From: Haloplasma contractile SSD-17B | GTDB taxonomy: Bacteria; Bacillota_I; Bacilli_A; Haloplasmatales; Haloplasmataceae | Length of the DNA stretch: 64,000 nucleotides | Direction of reading: 5' to 3' | Assembly: GCF_000215935.2 (NCBI RefSeq) | Contig: NZ_AFNU02000006.1 | Span: forward strand, 1-64,000 | In this document: positions 50,955 to 61,028 of the stretch, piece after piece | Position numbering within the stretch: the stretch's first letter is position 1 | Layout of the letters: every line of letters starts with the position of its first letter | Position numbers and translations under genes: made by a program | The notes under the pieces: model-generated | The model's database searches: none | The model's input: the letters and a program-made list of their open reading frames with translations, nothing else | What the model was told of the DNA's origin: nothing

Positions 50955-52859
50955 ATGGGACTATTTGACGGAATTATTAACTTTTCATTATTTTTTATTA
51001 TACTTTTAGTTGGTTATAATTTGATAAGAACGTATAGAAAATCACAAAAAGCACTATTGTTTCGAACATTGGTAAGTTTAGCAAGTCTTATCGTGTGTAC
51101 TTATTTAATTTTTGATGTCGAACAGGTATTTAGACTACATGATGTTTTAACCTTATATAATTTGCCGATGCCTATTCTAATCATTATAGTAGCATTTATT
51201 TTTTGTTACTTGAGTGGCTATCTTTTAATTGGTCGCTTGTTAAAGTTTATTTTAAAACTAATGAATGGATTAAAATATTTTAGAAAGCATTCACCATTTC
51301 ATCAAAAACTTAACTTTTTTTTAATTTTTATTAGAAAACTAATCTTTATTTCGTTCATTATAACAATCGCCTCCGTTATATATAACCCCCTTTATACAAG
51401 TGGGATCACAAAACCTATTGTGGATCTACCTATTGTGACGGGAACACAGACAGAATTGATTCATGATCTTGACTATATAAATAATAAAAATAAAGAAATC
51501 GATACATTCTTATCTTTATTTTCATCCGATGACCTCAAGGAAAGTATAAGAAAGACAGCCGACATTTCAAGAGAAATAAAAGCATATGAAGATTTATTTA
51601 TGAACAATGTATTTCCTAATTTAACTAAAGAACAAAAGTCAGAAATTGATCAAGCGTTCTATAAGACATATGAACGAGATCGTGTTGATGATTACAGTGG
51701 TATTCTTACTGTGATTAGCAACGAGAAGATCTTTTCTGCTATATTTGAAAACAATGAAATAGAGCCTAAAGGTTTTAAACAATATGTTAAGTTTTTATCT
51801 ACTGTTATGTTTATTAATGATCTACTGTTTGAGGAAAAGGAAATCGCTTATTTAGAGTGTAAGAATTATGTAAAAGACAATAAAGAATTAATCCGCTTTA
51901 TTAACAATGAACAATACCTTATTGAAGAGTTAGATGCAGTAAAAGACTCTAACCAGGAAGATGAAGTAGTAGAAGCGTTAGTGAAACATTTTAGTGAACA
52001 TCAAACTAAGCTTCAAACGACCACTTATAAAAAAAATAGACAGTACATTGATGACATAGCGAACGAAATTAACCACTATTATTTTATGACGGATTGGGCT
52101 ACAAAACAGATATCTGAAATCTCTGGTACTATGAATACAGGAGCCGAATATTCATTAATTGATGTAGACGTATATGAGGCCATGAGGGACGCTAAAACCT
52201 TAGATTATTTAATTGAAAATTATAATAAAGACTATCAAGAAAATCACTTCAAAAAACTAAGTAATCGGCGTGAACTTAAAACTTCCTACCAATACACAAA
52301 CGATTACCTTGATCAGTATAGAATCTATAGTAAGTCGTTAAACGTTGAAATTGATCCTGATACAAGGTTAAAAGCAGCGATTATCCATGAGGATATAAAT
52401 ATAGAGAACTATCTCTATAATCAAGTAGGACTTGAACTATTACTGAATGAAATAAATGCAAATGAGGGATGTAAATCAGTAACAATCAATTATCAGACAG
52501 ACAGTGCAACAATTTGTAGGAATGAAAAAGTATATGATACAATGGATGCATTTTTATGGGGCTACCTTATTACCTATGATGATGTCAATGAGCAATACCG
52601 TGTTAGCAATGAGAAAGTATCGATGCTGTTTAGAAATATAGAAAAAATGAGTCCAGACAAACAAAGTATGATTGAAAGTGAGTTAAAGGAGTTAAATAAT
52701 CAGTTACTGTTTTCAAATTCTGCTGATAGTAGTGATTCTTATATAGAGATGTATTATGAGCAATCTATTATTGGATATGATGTGATGAAGCTACTATATA
52801 AAAACGAAACGTACACAAGTGGTATGTTCAATGAAAAAATAGAAGACATAATTAAGTAG
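50955..52859 (+). CDS. Large membrane protein with four N-terminal helices and an extracytoplasmic helical domain, novel
   Basis: A 634-residue protein. Four transmembrane segments (about 8-26, 36-54, 72-95, 122-145) precede a helical domain of about 490 residues with many Glu, Lys and Asp. The first 100 residues loosely resemble CvpA-like proteins, but I would not assign them there. Two cysteines 15 residues apart (EGCKSVTINY and SATICRNEK) suggest the large domain is outside the cell and disulfide-bonded. ATG 50955 follows a G-rich site (TTTGGGGGCC); a TTG at 50940 is in frame. First gene of the ABC operon; the next gene begins almost immediately. Confidence 0.7.
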   Translation: MGLFDGIINFSLFFIILLVGYNLIRTYRKSQKALLFRTLVSLASLIVCTYLIFDVEQVFRLHDVLTLYNLPMPILIIIVAFIFCYLSGYLLIGRLLKFILKLMNGLKYFRKHSPFHQKLNFFLIFIRKLIFISFIITIASVIYNPLYTSGITKPIVDLPIVTGTQTELIHDLDYINNKNKEIDTFLSLFSSDDLKESIRKTADISREIKAYEDLFMNNVFPNLTKEQKSEIDQAFYKTYERDRVDDYSGILTVISNEKIFSAIFENNEIEPKGFKQYVKFLSTVMFINDLLFEEKEIAYLECKNYVKDNKELIRFINNEQYLIEELDAVKDSNQEDEVVEALVKHFSEHQTKLQTTTYKKNRQYIDDIANEINHYYFMTDWATKQISEISGTMNTGAEYSLIDVDVYEAMRDAKTLDYLIENYNKDYQENHFKKLSNRRELKTSYQYTNDYLDQYRIYSKSLNVEIDPDTRLKAAIIHEDINIENYLYNQVGLELLLNEINANEGCKSVTINYQTDSATICRNEKVYDTMDAFLWGYLITYDDVNEQYRVSNEKVSMLFRNIEKMSPDKQSMIESELKELNNQLLFSNSADSSDSYIEMYYEQSIIGYDVMKLLYKNETYTSGMFNEKIEDIIK

Positions 52860-52868
52860 GTGCTAATA

Positions 52869-53825
52869 TTGAAAAAGTATGAAAAGTTGATTTTATTATT
52901 AGAACAAGAGGGTGTAGATGTCTCCCCTTTTGTAAATATAAAGAAAAATGAAATAGCCTCAGAGGGGTGTGTAGATGTTCTATCACTAACAAATTACCAC
53001 GACATCATAGATAATAAACAACGCCTACATGATTCATCACTTAAACAAAGTAATCCGTTCTTTTTAGCATTAAAAAAGGAAACAAGGCCTAAATATGTAG
53101 GTGACATGAAAATGCGGTTAGATGACTCACTTATAACATTTGAAGATGTTTTTAATGATGAATCTAAAACAGAGACCGACAAACACACTATAGCGTACAA
53201 AGGGTTTCAACAATTAAGTAACGAATATAGGGTGTTTGTCAGGGAAATAGTTAATAATGAGATGCATTCAGTTAAACAATTTAAAAAGGTCCATAAGAAT
53301 GTATTAGTTCAAGACTTAAGAGAATCTGTAAAAAAACACATTAAGCTATTTTGGTTTTTAGACGTATTACTGATCTTATTGAATTTCATTTTTATTAAAG
53401 GAACACATCTTGAAGGGTATCGATTTTTTAGCATATTCTACAATATAATACTTAATTTATTACTGATTGCTCCGTTTTTTAAGCTGTGGTACCATCAAGT
53501 TCTTTTGAACAAGTTGGTTAGCGAGGATAAAGACTTTGGTAAACTAAAAGAGCAATGCAATGAGTTAATTGACCTTAATGATCAGTTGATTTCTCGACTT
53601 GAAAATGATTTATACGCCTATAGTAATAATAGTTCAAAAAAGAAAAGGATCCGTTACTTAGGTAAATCGAAGCGTAAAATGATGTGGATTCGATTCAATG
53701 TGAAACGGATTCTTAAACATCAAAACAGAAAGAAAACAATCATGTATAATGTTATGAATGGATTGAATAAGGGATTGTTATTATCCGTTCTACTACTTAT
53801 AATTATATTTTTAATTCTAATCTAG
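52869..53825 (+). CDS. Membrane protein with three helices and a cytoplasmic N-domain, novel
   Basis: A 318-residue protein, no family recognised. Residues 1-160 are polar and probably cytoplasmic; helices follow at about 162-180 (LFWFLDVLLILLNFIFI) and 189-210; a helical charged stretch (KLKEQCNELIDLNDQLIS) and a very basic segment (KKKRIRYLGKSKRKMMWIR) lead to a hydrophobic C-terminal anchor (GLLLSVLLLIIIFLILI). The TTG at 52869 follows AGTAGGTG and is preferred over the in-frame GTG at 52860. Second gene of the operon. Confidence 0.65.
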   Translation: MKKYEKLILLLEQEGVDVSPFVNIKKNEIASEGCVDVLSLTNYHDIIDNKQRLHDSSLKQSNPFFLALKKETRPKYVGDMKMRLDDSLITFEDVFNDESKTETDKHTIAYKGFQQLSNEYRVFVREIVNNEMHSVKQFKKVHKNVLVQDLRESVKKHIKLFWFLDVLLILLNFIFIKGTHLEGYRFFSIFYNIILNLLLIAPFFKLWYHQVLLNKLVSEDKDFGKLKEQCNELIDLNDQLISRLENDLYAYSNNSSKKKRIRYLGKSKRKMMWIRFNVKRILKHQNRKKTIMYNVMNGLNKGLLLSVLLLIIIFLILI

Positions 53826-53838
53826 GGTGGGATTCTAA

Positions 53839-54198
53839 ATGAAATTTGAAGAATCAAATAATGAACATGAAACAGTTGTAGATAAAGTAGAGGATCAACA
53901 AGGTAAAAATGAAAAAATAGAAAACTTTAAATTTGATAAAATTGTGAAAAAGAAAAAACAAGTAGTGAAAAAAAGGCAAGAAATTTCTGACAAGAAAAAG
54001 ATTGTATACAAACCATATAAATATGGAAGGGATCAATTCGATGATTTGGATGCACTAAGTCAATTTTTACTACGGGATTATCACAAAATCGAAGCGCATG
54101 CGAATAAGTTATTAAGTGACTCAAAATTCATTGAATGGCTAAGCATAAAGTCTAAGGACGAGGAACAATTTAACGAGTGGGTAGAAAACATCTTATAG
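53839..54198 (+). CDS. Small highly charged soluble protein, novel
   Basis: A 119-residue protein with an acidic first third, a basic middle (VKKKKQVVKKRQEISDKKK, about 36-54) and a more ordered C-terminal half containing DDLDALSQFLLRDYHKIEAH and SKFIEWLSIKSKDEEQFNEW, which may be a small helical domain. No membrane segment. The ATG follows TAGGGTGGG. Position between two membrane proteins and the transporters suggests a cytoplasmic adaptor; that is inference. Confidence 0.65.
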   Translation: MKFEESNNEHETVVDKVEDQQGKNEKIENFKFDKIVKKKKQVVKKRQEISDKKKIVYKPYKYGRDQFDDLDALSQFLLRDYHKIEAHANKLLSDSKFIEWLSIKSKDEEQFNEWVENIL

Positions 54199-54214
54199 TT
54201 TGTGAGGTAATAAT

Positions 54215-55663
54215 ATGGCAATGATATCTATTAGGGATTTAGTGAAATCATATGGCAAAGGTGATGAAAGACAGTCTGTTTTACGAGGTTTGAATATCGA
54301 TATCGATCATAATTCCTTCGTTTCAATTTTAGGGAGAAGTGGTAGTGGAAAAACGACCTTATTAAATGCGATTAGTACGTTAGATACATTTGATTCTGGA
54401 AAACTCTATATTGATGGATATGACGTGAAAAAGTTAACGAAAAGGACATTGAATCAACTAAGGAACCGCTATATAGGATTTGTTTTTCAAGACTTTAATT
54501 TAATAGAGGATGTCACAATATTAGATAATGTTGCCTTGCCTCTCGTGATTAATCAATATAGTTTAAAGGAAGCGCGAAAGAGGGCAGCAAAAGCTCTACA
54601 CGAAGTGGGACTTAATCAATTTTTAAAACTTAAGCCTTTAGAGTTATCCGGTGGTCAAAAGCAACGTGTAGCAATAGCACGTGCGATTGTAAATGATCAG
54701 AAGATTATATTGTGTGATGAACCGACAGGAGCACTTGATGATTATACATCCCTAGAAATTTTAAAAATTTTCAAAAAGTTAGCGCGTGATCGAACCATTA
54801 TTATGGTGACACATGATGAGGAATACGCTAAGATGTTTTCAGACAGGATCGTAGTCCTTAGTGATGGTGATGTCGTATATGATACAGACGAAGATGAACT
54901 GTATGAAGGAACTGAGAATGTAGAGGAAGGTCATCCTAATTTTAAACATAACTTGTTTCGATTTAAAAATATTCTTAGCCTATCTAAAGTAAGTTTTAGT
55001 TTTAAAAATAAGCATCTAAGAAAGGCAACGGGAAGCATTATTAACTCAGCTATATTATTTTTAATATCTGCATTTATTATCAAATATGTGTTTAAAATTC
55101 TTGGTTTATACTTTATTAGTTTTACAAATACACCTGTAATAAGAGCTATAATACAAAGGGGAGAGTTAAATCAGGAAACGTTCGTGCATCAAATTGTTCA
55201 TGGTGTGATCTATTTCATGCTGCTGTTTAGTTTTATCTCTTTCCTATTTATCTTTAACATGATTGTTCATGAGAAGCAAAAGGAGATTGCAGTTATTAAG
55301 GCATTTGGAGCCGATAAACGAACAATTCGTAGACTGTTTATAATTAAAACAGTTACCTATTCAGCTACGATCCTCAAACGGTTATCCATTCGATTATTTA
55401 TTCTATTAATTGTTGTAAATGGAATTTCAAGTATGACACATATTTTGAGAGCAGAATATGGTCAGTTTCTATATGAACTCTACCAAGTTGTTATTAAGAC
55501 ATTTACGAACCTAATTTTTGAAGACCCTAACTTCTTTGGTGTAAGTCTTCTACGACTACTTATAACCTTTGTTGCAATTGTACTATTATTAGTGTTTGAA
55601 GTGTTGGTTTCATCAATCTTTATGAGTAACAAAAATACAATACGAGTGCTAGCGAGGGAATAA
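54215..55663 (+). CDS. ABC ATPase-FtsX permease fusion 1, minimal form
   Basis: A 482-residue single-chain half transporter. The ATPase domain (about 1-235) has Walker A GRSGSGKTT (40-48), signature LSGGQKQRV, Walker B IILCDEPTGALD and switch His VTHDEE. The permease part has four transmembrane segments. The loop between TM1 and TM2, where MacB-type proteins carry a large outer domain, is only about 35 residues. The cytoplasmic coupling loop MIVHEKQKEIAVIKAFGADK is the FtsX/LolE hallmark. It is the smallest of four fusions in this operon and may be a common partner for them (inference). The next gene starts two bases after the stop. Confidence 0.88.
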   Translation: MAMISIRDLVKSYGKGDERQSVLRGLNIDIDHNSFVSILGRSGSGKTTLLNAISTLDTFDSGKLYIDGYDVKKLTKRTLNQLRNRYIGFVFQDFNLIEDVTILDNVALPLVINQYSLKEARKRAAKALHEVGLNQFLKLKPLELSGGQKQRVAIARAIVNDQKIILCDEPTGALDDYTSLEILKIFKKLARDRTIIMVTHDEEYAKMFSDRIVVLSDGDVVYDTDEDELYEGTENVEEGHPNFKHNLFRFKNILSLSKVSFSFKNKHLRKATGSIINSAILFLISAFIIKYVFKILGLYFISFTNTPVIRAIIQRGELNQETFVHQIVHGVIYFMLLFSFISFLFIFNMIVHEKQKEIAVIKAFGADKRTIRRLFIIKTVTYSATILKRLSIRLFILLIVVNGISSMTHILRAEYGQFLYELYQVVIKTFTNLIFEDPNFFGVSLLRLLITFVAIVLLLVFEVLVSSIFMSNKNTIRVLARE

Positions 55664-55665
55664 TT

Positions 55666-58600
55666 ATGATTAAAACAAAAAATCTAACAAGAGTATATGA
55701 AACGATTAATTATAATGTTGTAGCACTTAGTAACCTGAACTTTGAATTTGAGAAAGGTGAAGTAGTGGTTGTACTAGGGCGTAGTGGGTCAGGAAAATCA
55801 ACATTTTTAAATATATTAGGCGGCTTTGACCACGATTATTCAGGAAGTTACTATTTTGATGATTATGAGTTTAAAAGCATGGAAGATGGACTAGTAGACG
55901 AGCTAAGGAGTAAAAAAATTGGGTTTATTTTTCAACACCAAGTGTTATTTAATAATCTAACGGTTGTTGAAAATGTAGAGATGGCACTTAATGTATTAGG
56001 AGTAGGAAATAATCGAAAAAAACGCTTAAATGCGATGAAGGCATTAACATTAGTAGGATTAAGACGTCATGCTTTAAAAAAACCATGGCAATTATCAGGA
56101 GGAGAAAAGCAACGTGTTGCAATAGCACGGGCAATTGTTAAGGATCCTGACGTTATTATTTGTGATGAACCTACAGCAGCTCTCGATAGTGTTACAAGTA
56201 AAGAAATTTTAGACTTATTAGCAAGTGTATGTAAAAATAAATTGTTAATTATAGCAACTCACAACAAGTCAATTGTTAAGAACTATGGGACACGTCTTCT
56301 AGAACTTAAAAGTGGGTATGTCGTCCGTGATGAATTGATTAAAGAAGATAAGTCAAATATAGAACTAGATGAACTAGACAAACTCGTCGATGAAACGATT
56401 TATGAAGAAGAGTACGAGGATTATTTATCCTCTAATGTAAATGAAACGAAAGATACATCAAATGATTCAAAAATTTTAACTGATTTAAACCTATCTGGGT
56501 ACAAGAATAGAAAAGAAGAGACATTCATCATTGATGAAAACGAAAAAGGTGAAGTTTTAAAACGGAGACGTGAAAAAGTTAAAAAAGATGAACAATTCGA
56601 CTCATTCGATGGATTTAACCAATCAATGACGAATATAAAACGTTATGCTATGAGTTCACTTCTTAGTCAAAAAAGAATCTACATGTTTTTTGCGTTCTTT
56701 TTAGTAAGTTTTATGTTAGTGATGATTATTGGACTTAATTTATCCTCTCGTATTTTGCTCAAGACGGATAATACCCAAGAAATAAATATGCAGATTTTTG
56801 AACAAAACAAACTAATAAAATTCAGTGAAACCAACAAGACTAATTTGCTACTAGAGGGTTATGACTATGAGCAACCCCTTAGGTTATCTGATGATCTAAA
56901 AGATGACTTTACTACAAATACCAACCTCGACTATCATAGTAAAAAAGAAAATCCAGTGATTATTAACGATTCTTCCTTCTTGTTTAACTACCATTCCGAA
57001 TTATTCAATGAGATTGGTCAGTACTTAGATGAGAATGGGTATGAAAATTATTATTCACAATATTACGATTTAAATAATGTAGTCATAGGAAAAAGGAATA
57101 CGGATGTTATCTTTAACGATTTACAAATGGATTACACACCCTATAAAGTAGAAAATCCACTAATCGTAAAAAAAATTGCAGATCAAATTACGGATGTACA
57201 GATTTCATACATGTATATCGAAAATAACACTAGTCTTATTGAGGATAAATTAATTGGTCATAGTGTGGTACCTAAAAGGGATGATGAGGTACTGGTATCA
57301 TTTAAAACATTGATTGATTATGGGGTTGTAAACGATTCTAGTACAAACATAAAAAAATTATACAAACAATTTAACGCTTTAGAAGAGCATAAAAAAGTTA
57401 TAGAACTAGAAACGCCACTCATTACAATCACTGAAGATGCAGAAGGTAATTTAGTTACAACAGAAACAGTACAAATGAAACAGTTTAAAATTGTAGGTCT
57501 CTATCATGCAAGTGAACAAATTGAATCATTTTTTAAATACCCAGAGCATAATATGATGTTTTTCTCTAAAGAGGCGGCAAGTTTTCTAAATATCAATTTA
57601 GCAAATGAAATATCGAATGAAACTTATGACCTTCGTCTTATTCCTCTTTATATGGAATTAAATAAATCAATCTATAATGAAAAGTCTATTGATACTGTCA
57701 TAGACCAAAAACAGCAAGAAATTTTATCGACTTATTATAAGGGTATTAATACTAAGTTAGAAGAACTAAAAGTCCCTATTCAAACCTCTTTAAAATTAAT
57801 TAAGAATGATATAGATAAGGGTGACTATCTATCTGTTAATGGGCTAGTAGGTTCTAGCTATTATGTTAATTTATCCCATAAAGATGTGCTAAATGAATAC
57901 ATGGCTCGTTATCTAGAGGTATTAGATCACAATGAGTTAAGTGACTTATGCAACAATTGTGTGAGCCAAGATCAGTCACTGGGTCAAATTAAACAGTCAT
58001 TACCGTCACTACTAACTAAACTGAATCGAAACTCTGAAACGTATCAAAAGATGGTAGACAGTATGGGCGCAAACAAATCTTTGATTACGGAACAAACAAT
58101 TAATAGTATTATTTATGACCACTACTATGAACGGTTCAATAATACATATTACTCGATTTACAAACACAACCAAGTAGCAAGTTATAATGAACTGGCTTTA
58201 ACATACGAAAATGCATTAGAAAAAAGTAGTTACTATAACCTATCGACGACAGCGAGAAAATTAATAAATGAACAAACCCCGCTTACGATTGCAGAAGATT
58301 CGGATGGTTTTAATCATGTCATAATGGCAATGGGTAAACTGATTATAGACCATAACATGATTACAACTGTAATGGCTACGGTAGCATCAAGTGCGTTAAT
58401 TATTGTGCTTTTATATGTATTAGCATATATGGTTGCGAAACTGTTCGGGAATATTTATCAATTATTCTTTATGAATAGGCAAAAAGAGTTTATTAGTTTA
58501 AAAATACTAGGTGCGAAATTTGAAGATATAAAACGAATTATTAAATTAGAAGGCAATTTATTTGTAGTGATTACGTATGGATTTGTACTATTCTTACTGG

Positions 58601-58851
58601 TCTTATTCCATGTTTTAATGTATGCTACAAGACACTCTAACTCATTTATGATGTATCTATATGAAGCTTCTACAGAGATGTTTATTAACATTAATATTTT
58701 TGACTTTGTAGGGATCAATATCATTACACTTCTAAATGGATTAATACTGATGAAACTCTTATTTAAAAAACAGCTTATTGACAACAATATCGACCGAAAA
58801 TTCAAGTCAATTGATTCAATCGATTCGATAACAGATTGGGACGGTGAGTAA
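55666..58851 (+). CDS. ABC ATPase-FtsX permease fusion 2, with giant extracytoplasmic domain
   Basis: A 1061-residue protein. ATPase domain about 1-225: Walker A GRSGSGKST (38-46), LSGGEKQRV, VIICDEPTAALD, switch His in IATHNKS. An acidic/basic linker (about 230-330) leads to TM1 (about 342-365), then an extracytoplasmic region of roughly 530 residues, then three helices with the coupling segment MNRQKEFISLKILGAKFEDIKR. The outer domain contains LCNNC (Cys 762 and 765). This is far larger than MacB, about 650 residues overall. ATG 55666, two bases after the previous stop. Confidence 0.88.
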   Translation: MIKTKNLTRVYETINYNVVALSNLNFEFEKGEVVVVLGRSGSGKSTFLNILGGFDHDYSGSYYFDDYEFKSMEDGLVDELRSKKIGFIFQHQVLFNNLTVVENVEMALNVLGVGNNRKKRLNAMKALTLVGLRRHALKKPWQLSGGEKQRVAIARAIVKDPDVIICDEPTAALDSVTSKEILDLLASVCKNKLLIIATHNKSIVKNYGTRLLELKSGYVVRDELIKEDKSNIELDELDKLVDETIYEEEYEDYLSSNVNETKDTSNDSKILTDLNLSGYKNRKEETFIIDENEKGEVLKRRREKVKKDEQFDSFDGFNQSMTNIKRYAMSSLLSQKRIYMFFAFFLVSFMLVMIIGLNLSSRILLKTDNTQEINMQIFEQNKLIKFSETNKTNLLLEGYDYEQPLRLSDDLKDDFTTNTNLDYHSKKENPVIINDSSFLFNYHSELFNEIGQYLDENGYENYYSQYYDLNNVVIGKRNTDVIFNDLQMDYTPYKVENPLIVKKIADQITDVQISYMYIENNTSLIEDKLIGHSVVPKRDDEVLVSFKTLIDYGVVNDSSTNIKKLYKQFNALEEHKKVIELETPLITITEDAEGNLVTTETVQMKQFKIVGLYHASEQIESFFKYPEHNMMFFSKEAASFLNINLANEISNETYDLRLIPLYMELNKSIYNEKSIDTVIDQKQQEILSTYYKGINTKLEELKVPIQTSLKLIKNDIDKGDYLSVNGLVGSSYYVNLSHKDVLNEYMARYLEVLDHNELSDLCNNCVSQDQSLGQIKQSLPSLLTKLNRNSETYQKMVDSMGANKSLITEQTINSIIYDHYYERFNNTYYSIYKHNQVASYNELALTYENALEKSSYYNLSTTARKLINEQTPLTIAEDSDGFNHVIMAMGKLIIDHNMITTVMATVASSALIIVLLYVLAYMVAKLFGNIYQLFFMNRQKEFISLKILGAKFEDIKRIIKLEGNLFVVITYGFVLFLLVLFHVLMYATRHSNSFMMYLYEASTEMFININIFDFVGINIITLLNGLILMKLLFKKQLIDNNIDRKFKSIDSIDSITDWDGE

Positions 58852-58853
58852 TA

Positions 58854-61016
58854 ATGATTGAAATTAAGGGTCTCAATAAAATATACGATACGAAGGATGA
58901 AGAATTCGTTGCCTTAGACGATGTGAATCTCACGTTTAAAGAAGGCGAATTTATTGCAGTTTTAGGTGAAAGTGGAAGTGGAAAATCAACACTACTAAAT
59001 ATGATCAGTGGGATCGATACCTCTACACATGGCGAAATCATCATCGATGGTATATCTACTAAACGATTTGACGACCATAAATGGCGAAAATTTCGAAATC
59101 GACACATTGGATTTGTGTTTCAACGCTATAACTTAATCGAACACCTCACGGCTACTGAGAATGTTATGCTTCCTCTTATGTATGCAGGCGAAAAGAGAAG
59201 TAAGTACGAAAAGAAAGCAAAAGATATATTAACTGAACTAGGTCTTTCAAAAAGGGCTAAAACAACCGCGAGTAAGTTATCGGGTGGGGAAAAACAACGT
59301 GTAGCTATTGCAAGAAGTATGTTAATGAATCCCCATATACTGCTTTGCGATGAGCCAACGGGTGCTCTTGATACAGAATCAGCTGATCAAATCATGCATT
59401 TAATTAAAGATTATTCTCAGAAGAAAAATCGCATTGTAATATTAGTTACCCATGATGAAAAAATCGCTCATGAATTTGCTGATCGTATTGTACGAATTCA
59501 AGATGGAAAAATCACGGAAAATATTAAAAATACAAAAGGAATTCGTAATCAAGAGCAGATGAATGTACCGACTGATATTCCTGAAACTGAGACAGAGGAT
59601 AAAGACACGAACAAGATTCAAACAAGAGAACAAATTAAAAAGGGTAAGAAGGCGTTTAAAGAGAAGACACGTGACTATAAAAGTGTGAATCGAAAATTTA
59701 TAAACTTTATGGCAAAAAAGAACTATAAGCAAAACCTGGCGTCAAACCTTAAAATTGTATCCTCATTTGTATTAGGGCTGTCAATTCTACTCATTATTAA
59801 TCTGATTTTAAGCAATGTCATTAGCTACAATAAGGTAATGTTCCAGGCTAATCATGACTATAAGAAGTATTATATAACTGATTATGAAGATGGTACATCG
59901 ATTAATCGTTTAAGTAAGGAACAAGCAATAAGTGAAACGGGTTCTGAAAAACGGTACTTAATCGAATCGTCCTACTTAGACTATAATGGTAATTCATATC
60001 ACTCAAGTATCGTGAATACTGTGAATAATGTTCATAACCTTGAAGTCATTACTATGCCGGAAAGCAGGGATCATTTCTATTTAAATGAACTGCTAATTCA
60101 TCAATCTGACACCTCTGATGTTGAAAACGGTGTATTTGTATCATCGGAATTAATCTATGGACATTACTTAAATAAAAGTTTTAAGAAAATACAAGACAAA
60201 ACACAAACGAAAGAAATCGAATCGTTCATTAAATCGTATCCTTTAGAAACTTTTCTTAATCAATCTATTTATATATGTGGAGATACAGAGGCTGATGCTT
60301 GTTTTGAAACAAAAATAATAGGTATTTTAGATTCAAATTATAATGGTGTTAATTTTTCAAACAAGCTATTTATGAAAAATGAAACGTTCACTAAACTAAA
60401 GAATTATTTAAAAACGGATTTAGGGATTAAACATGTAGACACTTTGATAAAAGAAACTCCATACTTCTATTACAAGGACTTTAATAATGGAGATAACGAT
60501 GTGAAAAATCTTGAATCACAATATAAAATAAAAACTGTAAACACAAATTTAGAGACCTACAAGCAGGTAACAGATCTCGAACAATTTGCTAGTTATATAG
60601 TGATTGCAATAATTGTTGCAATATATGTGATATTTGGAACTGTCGTCATTAATATGATTTCGTTTAATATTAAGGCGCGAACACAAGATATAGGCGTTTA
60701 TACAAGTATTGGAGTGAGTCGCACAAGTATAAGACAAATCTTCATACGTGAAACACTTAAAGTCATCATTCGTTTAGTACTATTACTTCTGATCGTTTAT
60801 GGAACTATTTTAATGATTTTTAAACAGTTATATTCAAGAATTATCTCATTTAACGCAGATTTAATTAAAGAATTTTCAAGAATAAATCATATCGATTATG
60901 AAATAAACTTATTCTTAATGGTCATTGCTTTTACTACAGTCTTATACCTTATAAGTGTATACATACCCGCCTTCAAGGTATCGAGAAAAAAAGCAGTCGA
61001 CACATTAACATGGTAG
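58854..61016 (+). CDS. ABC ATPase-FtsX permease fusion 3
   Basis: A 720-residue protein. ATPase domain about 1-225 with Walker A GESGSGKST (38-46), LSGGEKQRV, ILLCDEPTGALD and VTHDEK. A linker rich in Thr, Glu and Lys follows, then TM1 (about 300-325), an outer domain of about 245 residues with Cys 475 and 483 (ICGDTEADAC), and three C-terminal helices. The coupling segment is ARTQDIGVYTSIGVSRTSIR, and the end PAFKVSRKKAVDTLTW resembles the FtsX C-terminal turn. It is closest in length to MacB. ATG 58854 lies two bases after the previous stop. Confidence 0.88.
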   Translation: MIEIKGLNKIYDTKDEEFVALDDVNLTFKEGEFIAVLGESGSGKSTLLNMISGIDTSTHGEIIIDGISTKRFDDHKWRKFRNRHIGFVFQRYNLIEHLTATENVMLPLMYAGEKRSKYEKKAKDILTELGLSKRAKTTASKLSGGEKQRVAIARSMLMNPHILLCDEPTGALDTESADQIMHLIKDYSQKKNRIVILVTHDEKIAHEFADRIVRIQDGKITENIKNTKGIRNQEQMNVPTDIPETETEDKDTNKIQTREQIKKGKKAFKEKTRDYKSVNRKFINFMAKKNYKQNLASNLKIVSSFVLGLSILLIINLILSNVISYNKVMFQANHDYKKYYITDYEDGTSINRLSKEQAISETGSEKRYLIESSYLDYNGNSYHSSIVNTVNNVHNLEVITMPESRDHFYLNELLIHQSDTSDVENGVFVSSELIYGHYLNKSFKKIQDKTQTKEIESFIKSYPLETFLNQSIYICGDTEADACFETKIIGILDSNYNGVNFSNKLFMKNETFTKLKNYLKTDLGIKHVDTLIKETPYFYYKDFNNGDNDVKNLESQYKIKTVNTNLETYKQVTDLEQFASYIVIAIIVAIYVIFGTVVINMISFNIKARTQDIGVYTSIGVSRTSIRQIFIRETLKVIIRLVLLLLIVYGTILMIFKQLYSRIISFNADLIKEFSRINHIDYEINLFLMVIAFTTVLYLISVYIPAFKVSRKKAVDTLTW

Positions 61017-61028
61017 GGGGGCTTACTT

